Below, in pieces: positions 1-9,640 of a stretch of 64,000 nucleotides of DNA. The stretch spans positions 192,962 to 256,961 of the forward strand of contig QNGE01000111.1 in the NCBI GenBank assembly GCA_008508345.1, given 5' to 3'. The translations under genes and the position numbers were made by a program. Origin of the DNA: Paragonimus westermani. Its lineage: Eukaryota > Platyhelminthes > Trematoda > Plagiorchiida > Troglotrematidae. The notes under the pieces are model-generated. The model was given only the letters and a program-made list of their open reading frames with translations, was not told the DNA's origin and searched no databases. Each line of letters begins with the position of its first letter. Within the stretch, counting starts at the first letter, position 1.

Positions 1-214
1 GGGATGGATCGTTGGAGGTTAGAATGACATATAATGGTATTCGCTACACGACGGAACTGATACATGGTGTCTAGAGCGACTGGAGTATCCTCAGAAGAGT
101 TTGGTGTGCAAATGAGTGTTTCCGTTTCTAGTCGTGCACAGACGCTTAAGTAGTGTGTTGGTTTCTCCAATAAAGCAACCTTTGTGTCATCCGCCTTCTG
201 GATTCACAACAGTA

Positions 215-352
215 GCAGCTGCCGCATTCTCGTGGAGTTTTCAACCAGCCCACTTCAACAAGAAACACTGAACTCAAGTCTTACCCCTAACACAACTTCT
301 CACTAGTACACACCTTGATCGTGACTGAGTTTCGAACTCCGGCCACGCCATA
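215..352 (-). mobile_element. Degenerate copy of the hammerhead/tRNA-like repeat
   Basis: Read on the minus strand, the blocks of the repeat family described at 7364-7881 appear in the same order: a B-box-like stretch followed by the 'ccggccacg' context at 326-350, a hammerhead relic near 262-310, and the tail block near 219-257. The hammerhead core is destroyed by substitutions, so no ribozyme activity is expected. The match was made by eye against better copies in this window; limits are approximate. Confidence 0.5.
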
Positions 353-2299
353 ATAGGTAGTTGTACTGGCAATTATGTAAGTGGCCTCATAGTAGGCAGA
401 TGAAGTGTCATCTTAAGGGGGACCCAATTTCGAAAAATCTGGACTTCGGTTGGATTCAGATCACTCAGAGAAACGGCGTGATTGAATGCAGCAAGCATTC
501 TGTCAGTTGAGCTAGGAAGCCAGGCCGGGTGATCGGAAATGCAATATTTGGATTCATTCACCAACTAATTGACACCAATGAGACGAAGGTCGCCTGTGAA
601 CGTTAACGTTCGAAGAAATAATGATTTCATCCTGTGAAAATCCACGGGATACATTGTTTCCATTAGACCGTTCTTTGAAGAATTTCAATGATACACATCT
701 GTTCTAGACTGAAATGAGTAGACGAGCTGGACTGTTCAGTTAACAGACATCCATGTTTGAATAGTGAGAAGACATTGCTAATTTGTAGTGGCATACGTAT
801 CCAGATAGACCATATCCAACAAGCGCTTTCAGGCCTAGGACATTAGGGCTGACCGGTGGTGAGAGTACAAACCATAGTTTTCATAGGTATGGGTAGTTGG
901 GTGGTTGCCGTATGTGTTGTTATCCGATCAGTGACAAAATATCAACTGATTAAAAATCATATAGTAGTCTCAAAACTGGGAGGCCATTGCACGAACTTTT
1001 TAAAACTGAACTTGGTAGGAGAAGCAATACCACTGAGTGCAGGTTGATAATCGAATAAATGAAGTGTAGAACGACAGAGCGGAATTAAACATTAACCAAA
1101 GGGACTAAGCCCACCGTCATTCTCATACACTGTTCACGTTGTGAAATGTAGTCCACAATATGCGATGATTTGGTCACTCTGAGCAGACCTGATGTGTGAA
1201 TGACCGGTTTAAGATGTAACTTGCATAACCCACATGGCGAATCGAAGTCATCCTGGAGCAAATGGTACTTCACGAGTACCTAATTAATTCAGATTTACTT
1301 GGAGATTTCATCAGAAGCTAAAATTTAGAGAACAAGATTGTTTACGGTATGTCTTCTCCAGATCAAGGCAACTGTCGGGGAGAATACGCTAACACCATCT
1401 TGCTTGAATGAGGACCATACAACGATAAAAGACTACCAGCAAAATTGTGGTCCACCTAGTTGACTCGGGTCACAGAACCAATGTGGATGCCCCATCATAA
1501 ATGTTATACCAGAAGTGTGAAATGTCATATCCCGGCCGCTGCTGAGGCTATCGGAATTCTGTTGCGAAACTCTAATCTGTGAGCACTGAAGCTACTAAGG
1601 CCTGCCGTCGTTGGAACAGATGACACGAGACCACAACAACCATTTCTCAAATCCTCAAATAACGCTGGACTTACACTGTATCAGGGTCTACGCAATTCTG
1701 ATTTGATAACTATTTTCATATTTGTCGTGTTGTGGCTGGCCTGAAGATGATACCAAGAACGGGCTTGTTCACCACATTTTGACTTGCCATAGACAACGTT
1801 TAAGAATATCGAAGATGAACAATTGGTGAAGGAGTAGACCATTCACATCTGAGGAATTTTGACTCATCGGCTCCGTGGTTGAATAGACGACTGTCTGCAT
1901 CCCATTACACTCGAAAGCTTGGATGTCAGTCACGACTGGTTTGGAACTCTATGCAGCATGTAAGACGGTCAAGCAGTGGTGGGTGGGTGCAGTGCTTTTG
2001 CGGAGGGAACGCTTACACAAGCAACCTGTTGCATTTGGTGATTCGATTGTCTGCCACAGTATGCAGACTACGTTAAGCCGAGTCAACAAGTCGGACCGGG
2101 TGTCTGGTCATTATCACAGACGTCGATCGTAACCAGGTGGGACGGCTTACCATCTAATTGGTTCGTTTGACAGGCTGGGTGCATTGAAAGCGATCAGAGA
2201 TCCAATGGCGTGTGTGTTTCAAAATGGCGCACTTGGAAAGGTCGACATCAGACAAGCAATGAGTTATTATCGGGTCATGATATTGGGAATAGCAATACC

Positions 2300-2320
2300 T
2301 ACACACATACACATACACAC
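2300..2320. repeat. CA-rich microsatellite
   Basis: Alternating acacac/acatac units, about 20 bp. Confidence 0.8.
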
Positions 2321-4656
2321 TCGTTAATCCCGATTGGGAAATGTCACGTCGCTTACGCACTTTGCCCTGCCCTGGGCGAACTAATGGACCTTAGTGTTGT
2401 TCAGATGTGATACGAAAAATGCGGAGGTTCAGTCATCCTTGTAAATGTGTGGGTGAATCCGTTCACCTCCGGAAAAATAGTCATGAAATTTATCGACCAC
2501 GCATGTGAAAAATGCAGTTGGTCGTATGTTAGTACTGACTTCAGGAGTTGAATAGCACATTCTGGGGAGTAGAGTATCTGTTTGGTCAACGCTTGACCAC
2601 CGTGGACTGCAAAATGTCGAGTCAGCATACCACCAGTTGTAGTGAGGCTTGGACAAAGGAAGGAATTTTCTCAGATAGTAATTTTGCTGGTTGAACCCTA
2701 ACACGCAACTTATTGATTAATTTGTTGCAAATCCTAACTCGGCGAACATTAGTGAGTATAATCTTAACCAGGACAATATTATGTGGTCATGCGAGCTTGT
2801 TTAAGAAAAGACACGAATCAATGACATAGTAAGCACTACACCGATTGAGTTATTGGGCCCAACTGCACCTGTTACAAAAGGATATATTGCTTCAGTTGCT
2901 CGTTTGGGTTCCGCTGTAGTCCAGATGTTAGAATTTTTAAACACGGTTCACTTAGTGGTGGTTGAGAATTTTTGAACTGGAAGAATCGTTTTTTGGTCAA
3001 TCGAATAAACTGGCTCATGTGGAAAGGAATGAGGCTGTGCCAGACCAAAAACTTCAGCACATGCAAAACTGCTTATGAGTAGTGGTCAGAAAGTCCGCTG
3101 CTTGCTTCTATTTTATTAATAATAGAACAGAGTTATAAATATTTTTCTGCAAAACCTTCAATGGCATCAACACACCTAATCCGTCTGATGCTGTGAGCCA
3201 AGAACGTTGGGTTGCAAGAGGATCGTTCATACACAAAGTTTATGGAGAGTGTCTGCATCAAGAACACCTCGAGCACATAGCACATAATATAAACATAGCA
3301 TTCTCGCATCTCCGCGGTTGTTCATTTATAGAATACATCAATTCTTGCGGGATTGCACTTTCGTCTCTCATGTTGTATTTCAGCCGATTAATGCAACGAC
3401 AAAATGAATGTTCTTACATGACTACTCATCATCACCACAATACAGCGAACGAGTCGTTTGAGTTCCAGGCAACAGTCATTCTGCCCCTGGGCCCCTTTAT
3501 TGGAGGATATTTTAACAGTGTCGTCATTTGCTGAATTCGGTTACAGGCTTCACACATATATTCAGAAAACCAAGGTGATTATTTAAAAAACGGCTTAGAC
3601 ATTTGAATCGGCCGGATAAGTTAAAATTACATCATTCACAATGATCTCTTCTCATAGATTGTTTACTGTATTCTGAGTAGTGCCTCTGGTATGGATGACA
3701 GACGTTAGTTGGGTTCAATATTTGCCTCCCGCCCACCCTTTTGTTAGACTTTAGGTTGAATTTTCAAGTCGCTTTGTGACATTCATCAAATTATCCACCC
3801 GTTATTCTTTCACAATCTCCACCACGGATCATATGTGCACAAAAACTTTGAGACTTTTCTATCTTGTAATCTTTCTATGAATCCCAAGGTGAAACTCCTA
3901 ACGGTACGCACTTATGACTTCAGTAGTGTGAAATGACGAGTCAAATGGTTATCGTTCCATCAGAACGGTGGGTTTATTGTTCAATGCTTGTTTGTTGGGC
4001 AACTTGGGGCTAGAGACAATCTATTTTTAAATAGATGTGAGCTGTAGTACCGGCTAGACATGCATGATTGTAATGCGTGTGGCACTGAAAGCGTCTGAAT
4101 GCTACTCACAGTGAAATCTGGAATCGGAAGGACATATGTAAATGAGGACTGAACAGCGGAAGTATCATTCACTCGTCGACAAATGCACAGTTATGAAGAC
4201 CAGCAAAGAGGAACTGTGTTCAGACACAATTCGGACCGGTCTACGAGTTGCTGTATTTCACACCGAATTTCAACACAAGCGAGTCAACCAAGGCAATGCT
4301 GACGAACATACCAGACGTATCATTTGGTAAACAAAAACTTTCTAAACTACTCTTACTAGGAGGGTTATGCAACTTAATGCATTTGTCAGATTCTTACTGA
4401 ACAGAATAACTGACAGTCGTCGTTGGCTTTGTAACTTAACCTCATAAATCGTCATTCTCTCTAATAGGGACACTTGACAGTGGTTGCGAGGAAATGTGAA
4501 CTAACATTAGGCCACACCAGAAAGTTGTTTATAATCTGATGGGCTGTCTGGAAGTTGGCTTGGTATAAACTGAAAATTATAAATTTCATTGCAGTTTTTG
4601 TCCTCATACAAACTGTTTCGTGAATGTCCCAGGTTTTGCACCTGTTAATTTATTAC

Positions 4657-4804
4657 CTAACGACTTCCGTGATGTGAACAGCAGTTCATGTTCACAAATA
4701 GCAAACGTGATCCCTCGTCGATCAGATCTAACTGAAGCAGGTTCAAGTGATGTTTGTTTCATGTTAGTTAATTCTTTTGGGTTCGAATAAGAGTCATCGT
4801 TCAC
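4657..4804 (-). CDS. Weak candidate coding exon, unrecognised
   Basis: An open minus-strand frame of 93 codons (4604-4885) contains a segment bounded by a possible acceptor (ttgacaaag, exon start 4804) and a possible donor (GTAATA just below 4657). The predicted residues are mixed and coding-like but match nothing I know. Splice signals are ordinary and no partner exon was found. Confidence 0.2.
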
Positions 4805-5219
4805 CTTTGTCAACAGTATAGAACGAAATTGTAAACGCAATTTGACCAAGTTACAACAGAGAACAGGTATAAGGTGGACACACATTCAATCCCATATCCA
4901 CAGCTCGTTTGAAAATGGGTTGGTTGCTCTCATCTTTCCCCCTCTTTTCTAGCCGAGATCGTCCCGCTTGCTCGGTTAATTTAGTTGATATCAGCATCAG
5001 TGTCTAATTGAAAACGGTTATTCGTGGAGCCCATCTACCACTCGACACTAGGCAGCCAGTGTCGTCTATGTTTGTCCACACGGAGTACAGATGGTGAAGG
5101 CGAGATTCTATCGTGTTAAGTGTGTGATGTGAGCCTGTTGGGTGATTCCGGCTCTTAGCTATCTTCCTGGTTGTTCATTTGAACAGCGATTTCATACCAG
5201 TGGTGTACTCCCGCTTAGA

Positions 5220-5233
5220 ATATATATATATAT
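5220..5233. repeat. TA dinucleotide run
   Basis: Fourteen bases of alternating A and T. Confidence 0.8.
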
Positions 5234-6140
5234 TTCACGGTAGTTGTGCATCGGAGAGTGAGAGTAACACAACATATTATTTCCCACTCGCATCGTAAAA
5301 CCACGAATTCGATTAGGTTACAATGACCGCAGTGGCGGCAGTGAGAGAACGGTAACATGGCTGAACGTAGTTAGTAGTAGCTGGATCATAGCAATAGATG
5401 TAATCCCTGTGGTGTATCATCGCACAGTTCGTGTTCATTAGTACAAAATATTTCTGAGTAAAAGGTTCTTTCTGATTGCAACTTATCTCACACGTGCGGC
5501 ACATGACATTGCAGACGTTCTTGTGCTTTTCTAACCCTGATTTGTCACCAGATAATCCTGTTTTGTAATCTGGACGGCAGCGACATCTGTCAAGTAACCA
5601 AAGAAATCCTATCCGCAATTTCACGGACTCTATGAACAATGTTTGTGATAGATGTTAATACCAAGTTTTTCGTGACTTGACAACATTCTGTTGAGCAGGC
5701 GAGACACAACATTTTGACAGTATACATTTCCTACAGTCACCGTAACAGAGAACACTGGTTACAGTATATCACATTGCTCACCTTTTTTAGGATGATCTAG
5801 TCCACATAGGATTGAATTCGACACGATGCCTTCCTTGTTACCGACACCGGTTCTTAACTGTTCCATCACTATCCTGTACGTATAACACATGACGTGGCAT
5901 GATACCGCACTCATTCCACAATTCGTATTCATTAATTTTTTCATACATTTAAAATAAGGCATCTGATCCGTTAACGATCGGATATTATCGCATGCTGGTT
6001 CCGATTTTTTCTCGTCCTGTTCTATTAAACGACACAGAATTGCTGCTGATTAAACAGTGAAATGCACGATGGCTTGATAGTGTACAGAACGAAGGGGAGT
6101 ACTGTCAACTGCGATGAAAACTGAATCAGACACTAAAGAG

Positions 6141-6500
6141 TCATCCACGTAGTAGAAACCTTGATGACAATGCAAGGACACCACCCTGCTTCATGCCAGT
6201 GACAATGTCAAAATCATCAGAGGTTGATCCACACGATAGTACCTCCGCCTTCATCTGTAAATTCAAAATTCTGATCAAATTGACAAGCGTACCTGGATGT
6301 CCAAACTTACCAAGAACTGTCCACAACGCCTCTCTATTCACGGGCTCAAAGGCCTTGGTGAAGTCTACGAAGAGATCATACAGCAGCTGGTTGCCTTCCT
6401 GACACTTATACTGAATCTGTCAAACCGCAAACACCACATGGATCGTACTTCAACTCGCCTGGAATCCGCACTGGTCCTTGGGTACCTTACCCTGCAGAGC
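6141..6500 (-). pseudogene. LINE family A reverse transcriptase core, with in-frame TGAs
   Basis: The minus strand encodes 'KDQCGFQAS' (fingers), 'LYDLFVDFTKAFEPVNREAL' (palm block A, first catalytic Asp in FVDF) and 'TGMKQGGVLAL'. Two TGA codons (6450-6452 and 6420-6422) stand where relatives have Arg CGA, consistent with CpG decay. The YxDD block is not present. Confidence 0.8.
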
Positions 6501-7352
6501 GTCTGCATTCATTCGACTCAGAAGGAGTCATGCAAGTACGTTATCTGTTCAGCAGCATACCGATGTTGTGATAGCTGCCGGAGAATTGTTTTTTACTAAT
6601 CCTTAAACATAGATGCAAAGAAAGCCTCCTTGAACTCTCGTGGCGTTAATTCCGGCTCAAAAATTGGAATGAACCAGCTGGAGTAAAACGCGCCCAAACG
6701 TCGGTCCACCATTGCTCAGTATTTCACCTGAGAGTCCATCACTCTCCACTGCGCAGTTGTCCAATCGCTGTGTGCAACTCCGGTAAATCTGGAGCGGGAG
6801 CAAATGAAGAGTTGATGGCCTGTTGCGGCACTGGTAACAGGACAGTGTAACAGGCTAACAAAGTGTTTACACCAGATTTTCATGATGTCCCTCGGCCGGG
6901 TGCGCGAACAGCCGGTGTCAAGGGCAGTCAGTGCTATTGTAGACCGGACGGTTGGGCCGAAAATCTCCTTAAGCGAGTCTCATAAATCCTTGTGTTGTCA
7001 GCCATCGGCGTAACCCTGCATCCACTCATATCACTTCTTCCACCAGTCGTTCTTGATTCCGCGAACATGTTCCGTAAGTTGACGATCACCCCGGAATGTC
7101 GCTCCCTTGTCTTCATTGTTCGGCACCATTGTGGAAGCGGCAGAATCTGCATTCTCTCGTTCGAAGCTGAAGATTGCTGCGTTGTTGTCGCCGAGCCAAA
7201 CCGTGCGTTTCTGACGTTCAACACCCATTGTCTCGGTGGCTGCTATGGTTATCTTTTTTTGAGTTGTTACCACATATCCTCTGGGGCGACGGGTACAGGA
7301 GTGTCTCATAGACGAGCGGAAATGGCAAGTTAGAAAACAACCTCCGTCTCCC

Positions 7353-7363
7353 AGTTCTCAAGT
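7353..7363. repeat. Left target-site duplication (11 bp)
   Basis: The sequence agttctcaagt here is repeated exactly at 7882-7892, on the other side of the 518-bp insertion in LINE family A. Confidence 0.85.
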
Positions 7364-7421
7364 ATTTTTTCAAGTTGACCATCACTCACATTTGATCGCA
7401 GCCAGCCTCTCTCGAAAAGAA

Positions 7422-7466
7422 GCACTAGACTCGAGTTTCGCTCTCATCAGAGCTCGTCAGTAGTGC
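7422..7466 (-). ncRNA. Hammerhead self-cleaving ribozyme, apparently intact
   Basis: On the minus strand all canonical parts are present: stem I 5' strand gcacta, CTGACGA (CUGANGA core), stem II gctct/agagc with loop gatg, GAAA, palindromic stem III actcgagt, cleavage nucleotide C (NUH = GUC), and stem I 3' strand tagtgc fully complementary to gcacta. Every conserved core base is present. The minimal self-complementary stem III resembles hammerheads of PLEs and retrozymes, which often act as dimers; that behaviour is inferred here. Confidence 0.85.
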
Positions 7467-7486
7467 ATATCCTTGCCACGGCCGCG

Positions 7487-7539
7487 ATTTGAACTCCGGT
7501 TGTTGCAATCATGAGGCAACCGAATTGACCACTGCGCCA
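7487..7539 (-). promoter_or_regulatory. tRNA-like pol III promoter boxes (left copy)
   Basis: Minus strand: A-box-like tggcgcagtgg (7529-7539) and B-box-like ggagttcaaat (7487-7497), spaced as in a tRNA gene and placed upstream of the hammerhead. These match the TRGYNNANNNGG and GGTTCAANNCC consensus well, suggesting the repeat derives its head from a tRNA. Confidence 0.65.
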
Positions 7540-7652
7540 TTGACCTCACATCAGGCACCACTGAATCATCAAATCTGAACGCTCAACCACTCTCGCTTGT
7601 GAGCAATGATCAGGTTGCCCGATCGTCTCGATCGTGGCTAATGTGAGGTCAC

Positions 7653-7706
7653 TGGTGCAGTGGTCAACATGGTTGCCTCATGATTGGAATGGCCGGAGTT
7701 CAAATG
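7653..7706 (+). promoter_or_regulatory. tRNA-like pol III promoter boxes (right copy)
   Basis: Plus strand: A-box-like tggtgcagtgg (7653-7663) and B-box-like ggagttcaaatg (7695-7706). The B box is somewhat decayed compared with the left copy. Confidence 0.55.
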
Positions 7707-7725
7707 GCGGCCATGGCAAGGATAT

Positions 7726-7770
7726 GCACTACTGACGAGCTCCGATGAAAGCGAAACTCGAGTCTAGTGC
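7726..7770 (+). ncRNA. Hammerhead ribozyme with weakened stem II
   Basis: Plus strand: gcacta, CTGACGA, stem II region gctccgatgaaagc, GAAA, actcgagt, C, tagtgc. The core and stem I are intact; stem II has lost one or two pairs (C opposite A), so activity may be reduced relative to the copy at 7422-7466. Confidence 0.75.
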
Positions 7771-7881
7771 TTCTTTTCGAGAGAGGCTGGCTGGAAAGTA
7801 TATCTGGATACGAAGTCTGCGATCAAATATGTAGTGATGGTCAACTTGAAAATAAACCAAAATCCCCGACTACTCATCAGT

Positions 7882-7892
7882 AGTTCTCAAGT
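7882..7892. repeat. Right target-site duplication (11 bp)
   Basis: agttctcaagt, identical to 7353-7363. Confidence 0.85.
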
Positions 7893-8010
7893 CGCTTGAA
7901 ATCCAACTTCTGCCGTTGTCCGGTGGGTCTACAATAAGCAGATTTGTAAACCTAAGTAAACAGTTTTATCCTGGCCAGCCTAGGATCGGTGCTACATTAA
8001 GCACCACGGA

Positions 8011-8757
8011 TCACTCGCGTGACGCGCACTTTGCGAATATCGCTGCACAAATCATGCAATCACACAAATGATGTCGGTCGATTCGCGGATGAGTCCACGT
8101 CGTGATGTCGCCCACATCCAACTGGAATCGGGTGTTTGTGATGACCAGCTCGTGAGTAGCACACAGGCAGATCAGATGATCACCGCTTTTGTTCGCTGAA
8201 CCAATTCTGCAGGGTCCGAGCACTCCCGGCCAGGCTGCCGACTCGCGCCTGACCCAAACGTCCAGGTCACCCAGAATGACCAGTCGGTCGCTCACCGGTG
8301 CCGACCAGATGGTGGTGAGCAGCTGATCGTGGAACTGATCCTTTGTGTCATCAGTGTGGCACACAGTTGGACCATAAACACCAACAAATGTAGCACACTT
8401 ACTTGGGCCGAGACATAGGTGCATGGGTAGTATTACAGGGCTGATGCCATGTGGTTCGCCTGTCACCAAAGCATTGGCTGCGAAACAGACACCATGCTCC
8501 CAATCACTTTTTGCCGGGTAGCCCATGCAGTAGAAGGCGTACCCAGCACCTGCTTCTCGGAGCTTACCTTGGTCTTCATGTCTTGTCTCACTCAAGACTG
8601 CTAGGTCGTTGCCATACCAGCTCACCTCCAAAGGAATCAGGGCGGTTCGTCGTTCTGGTCGTTCTGTGATGCTGCATCCACCCAGCAACGTGCACACATT
8701 CAATGTACCAACGGAAAGCGCCTTCGTCTCAGAGAGTGCCTCAGGTTGGTCATCGTG
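8011..8757 (-). pseudogene. LINE family A endonuclease domain (EEP fold)
   Basis: A 230-codon open frame (8703-8011), open upstream to about 8757, reads as an endonuclease/exonuclease/phosphatase domain that would nick target DNA for target-primed reverse transcription. Landmarks in order: 'GTLNVCTLL' near the start (usual GTxNVRTL), 'RPERRTAL', 'LSETRH' (catalytic Glu), 'VYGPTV', 'ILGDLDVWV' (usual GDFNARV, so the Asn after Asp-Phe is lost) and 'TNTRFQL...TTWTHPR'. Loss of the GDFN asparagine suggests inactivity even though the frame is open. No intact RT follows. Confidence 0.85.
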
Positions 8758-9414
8758 TTACTGAGACTCGAGTGAGCAATATCTGTTTTGGGGTTCATGT
8801 TGGTGAGGTCATTGGGGAAAAGGAGGGGAGAGGGTTTGGAACCAGCATATTTTTGCCTATCCTCCCTAACAAATAGGGCTACCCACTTTATTCTGCGTGA
8901 TGACCGGTGTGGTGTGGTATTCGGCTTATATCGTACTTGCAAAAATTATGTGGGTCTTGGATACTGCCAAGACACCGAGACCTAGACAGAAGAATGATTA
9001 TGGCTCCCAACCAATGCATTTGGCTCAGAATTCTCTACCGCAAAGCAGCAGGTGACACACACGCACACAAACACACAAACGTAACAATATGGACAACCAG
9101 CAACAAGCAAACTGTAATAGCTACGCACAGCCTCGACTTCCACACACTTGTAATATTAACACGCACATAAGATCAGTGGTACTTCAGGGACGAAAAACAC
9201 AACAGAAAAGCCAGACTCGGCAGGAGCAGAAATCTGGTCGAAAAAATGGAACACTAACGTCATTCACATCGAGTCCAACCGCCTTTTGTCTGGCTGCTTC
9301 TCTTCGGCCAGTCTGACACAGCTGAACCTGGAAGGAATGATGTCCTAGTTAGAATAGCCCGCCGGCTCAAAGCAACACACAAGCCTGTACACTACGCCAG
9401 TGTGGCAGAAAAGG

Positions 9415-9454
<40 letters not shown>

Positions 9455-9485
9455 CGAAAGTCACCCGTAGTTGATTTTGGATCTC
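8758..9485. other. Non-coding stretch with microsatellites
   Basis: Upstream of the LINE endonuclease frame. It holds a CA-rich tract (about 9054-9081) and a TA run (9416-9451). Short open frames are low-complexity and not convincing. Confidence 0.5.
9416..9451. repeat. TA microsatellite
   Basis: Thirty-six bases of uninterrupted TA. Confidence 0.9.
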
Positions 9486-9640
9486 ACACTCCTATAGACT
9501 TTTCAGCCGAACCTTTTCGGAAAGAAGCACCCCATTCGAGTTTTGCTTCAGTTAGAGATCGTCATTACTGCATGCTGTTGCTACGGCCGTGATTGGAACT
9601 GCGGAGATGGCCTCGTAAGGCAACCGTGTTGACCATTTTC
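9486..9640 (-). mobile_element. Degenerate hammerhead/tRNA-like repeat
   Basis: Minus strand copy: tRNA-like block, hammerhead relic (about 9527-9572; the 'tgacga' half-core and 'actcga' survive but GAAA is AAAA and stem I is lost) and the 'ttcggaaagaagcacc' context. Inactive by inspection. Confidence 0.6.

Larger units (their letters stand above)
353..6129. other. No recognisable gene; short ORFs only
   Basis: ORFs here are at most 113 codons (for example 3193-3534, plus) and match no family I recognise. The stretch holds a CA-rich microsatellite (2300-2320), a TA run (5220-5233) and one weak candidate exon (4657-4804, minus). Two short segments near 5390-5460 and 5860-5945 share a diverged direct similarity and may be an old repeat. 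Confidence 0.5.
7364..7881. mobile_element. Hammerhead/tRNA-like repeat, inverted dimer of 518 bp
   Basis: Two copies of one short repeat lie head-to-head. The left copy (about 7364-7640) reads on the minus strand and the right copy (about 7640-7881) on the plus strand, so both tails point outward. Each copy, 5' to 3', has a tRNA-like head with A and B boxes, 'gccatggcaagg' or similar, a hammerhead ribozyme, 'tcttttcgagagaggctggc' and a tail ending near 'actactcatcagt'. The arms can form a hairpin of roughly 200 bp around a loop of about 90 bp. The 11-bp duplication on both sides shows the dimer inserted as one unit. No ORF is present, so it is non-autonomous. Confidence 0.85.
6130..8757 (-). 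mobile_element. APE-type non-LTR retrotransposon, family A, decayed
   Basis: Reading down the minus strand, the order is an apurinic-type endonuclease domain (8757-8011), an endonuclease-RT linker (7309-6934), and reverse transcriptase blocks (about 6900-6141). The RT end shows the 'FVDFTKAF' type catalytic block (about 6370-6400) and 'GMKQGGVLA' (about 6170-6195), the usual GVKQGCVLAP motif of this class. Frames are broken by frameshifts and stops and the 3' part of RT is missing, so the copy is dead. A 518-bp hammerhead-repeat unit is inserted at 7364-7881. A CR1/jockey-like assignment is plausible but was not tested by phylogeny. Confidence 0.85.

Noticed and set aside
1738..1775. Possible PLE-end or hammerhead motif (ggcctgaagatgatacc)
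   Set aside because: No GAAA follows and nothing around it matches the other ends, so chance similarity cannot be excluded.
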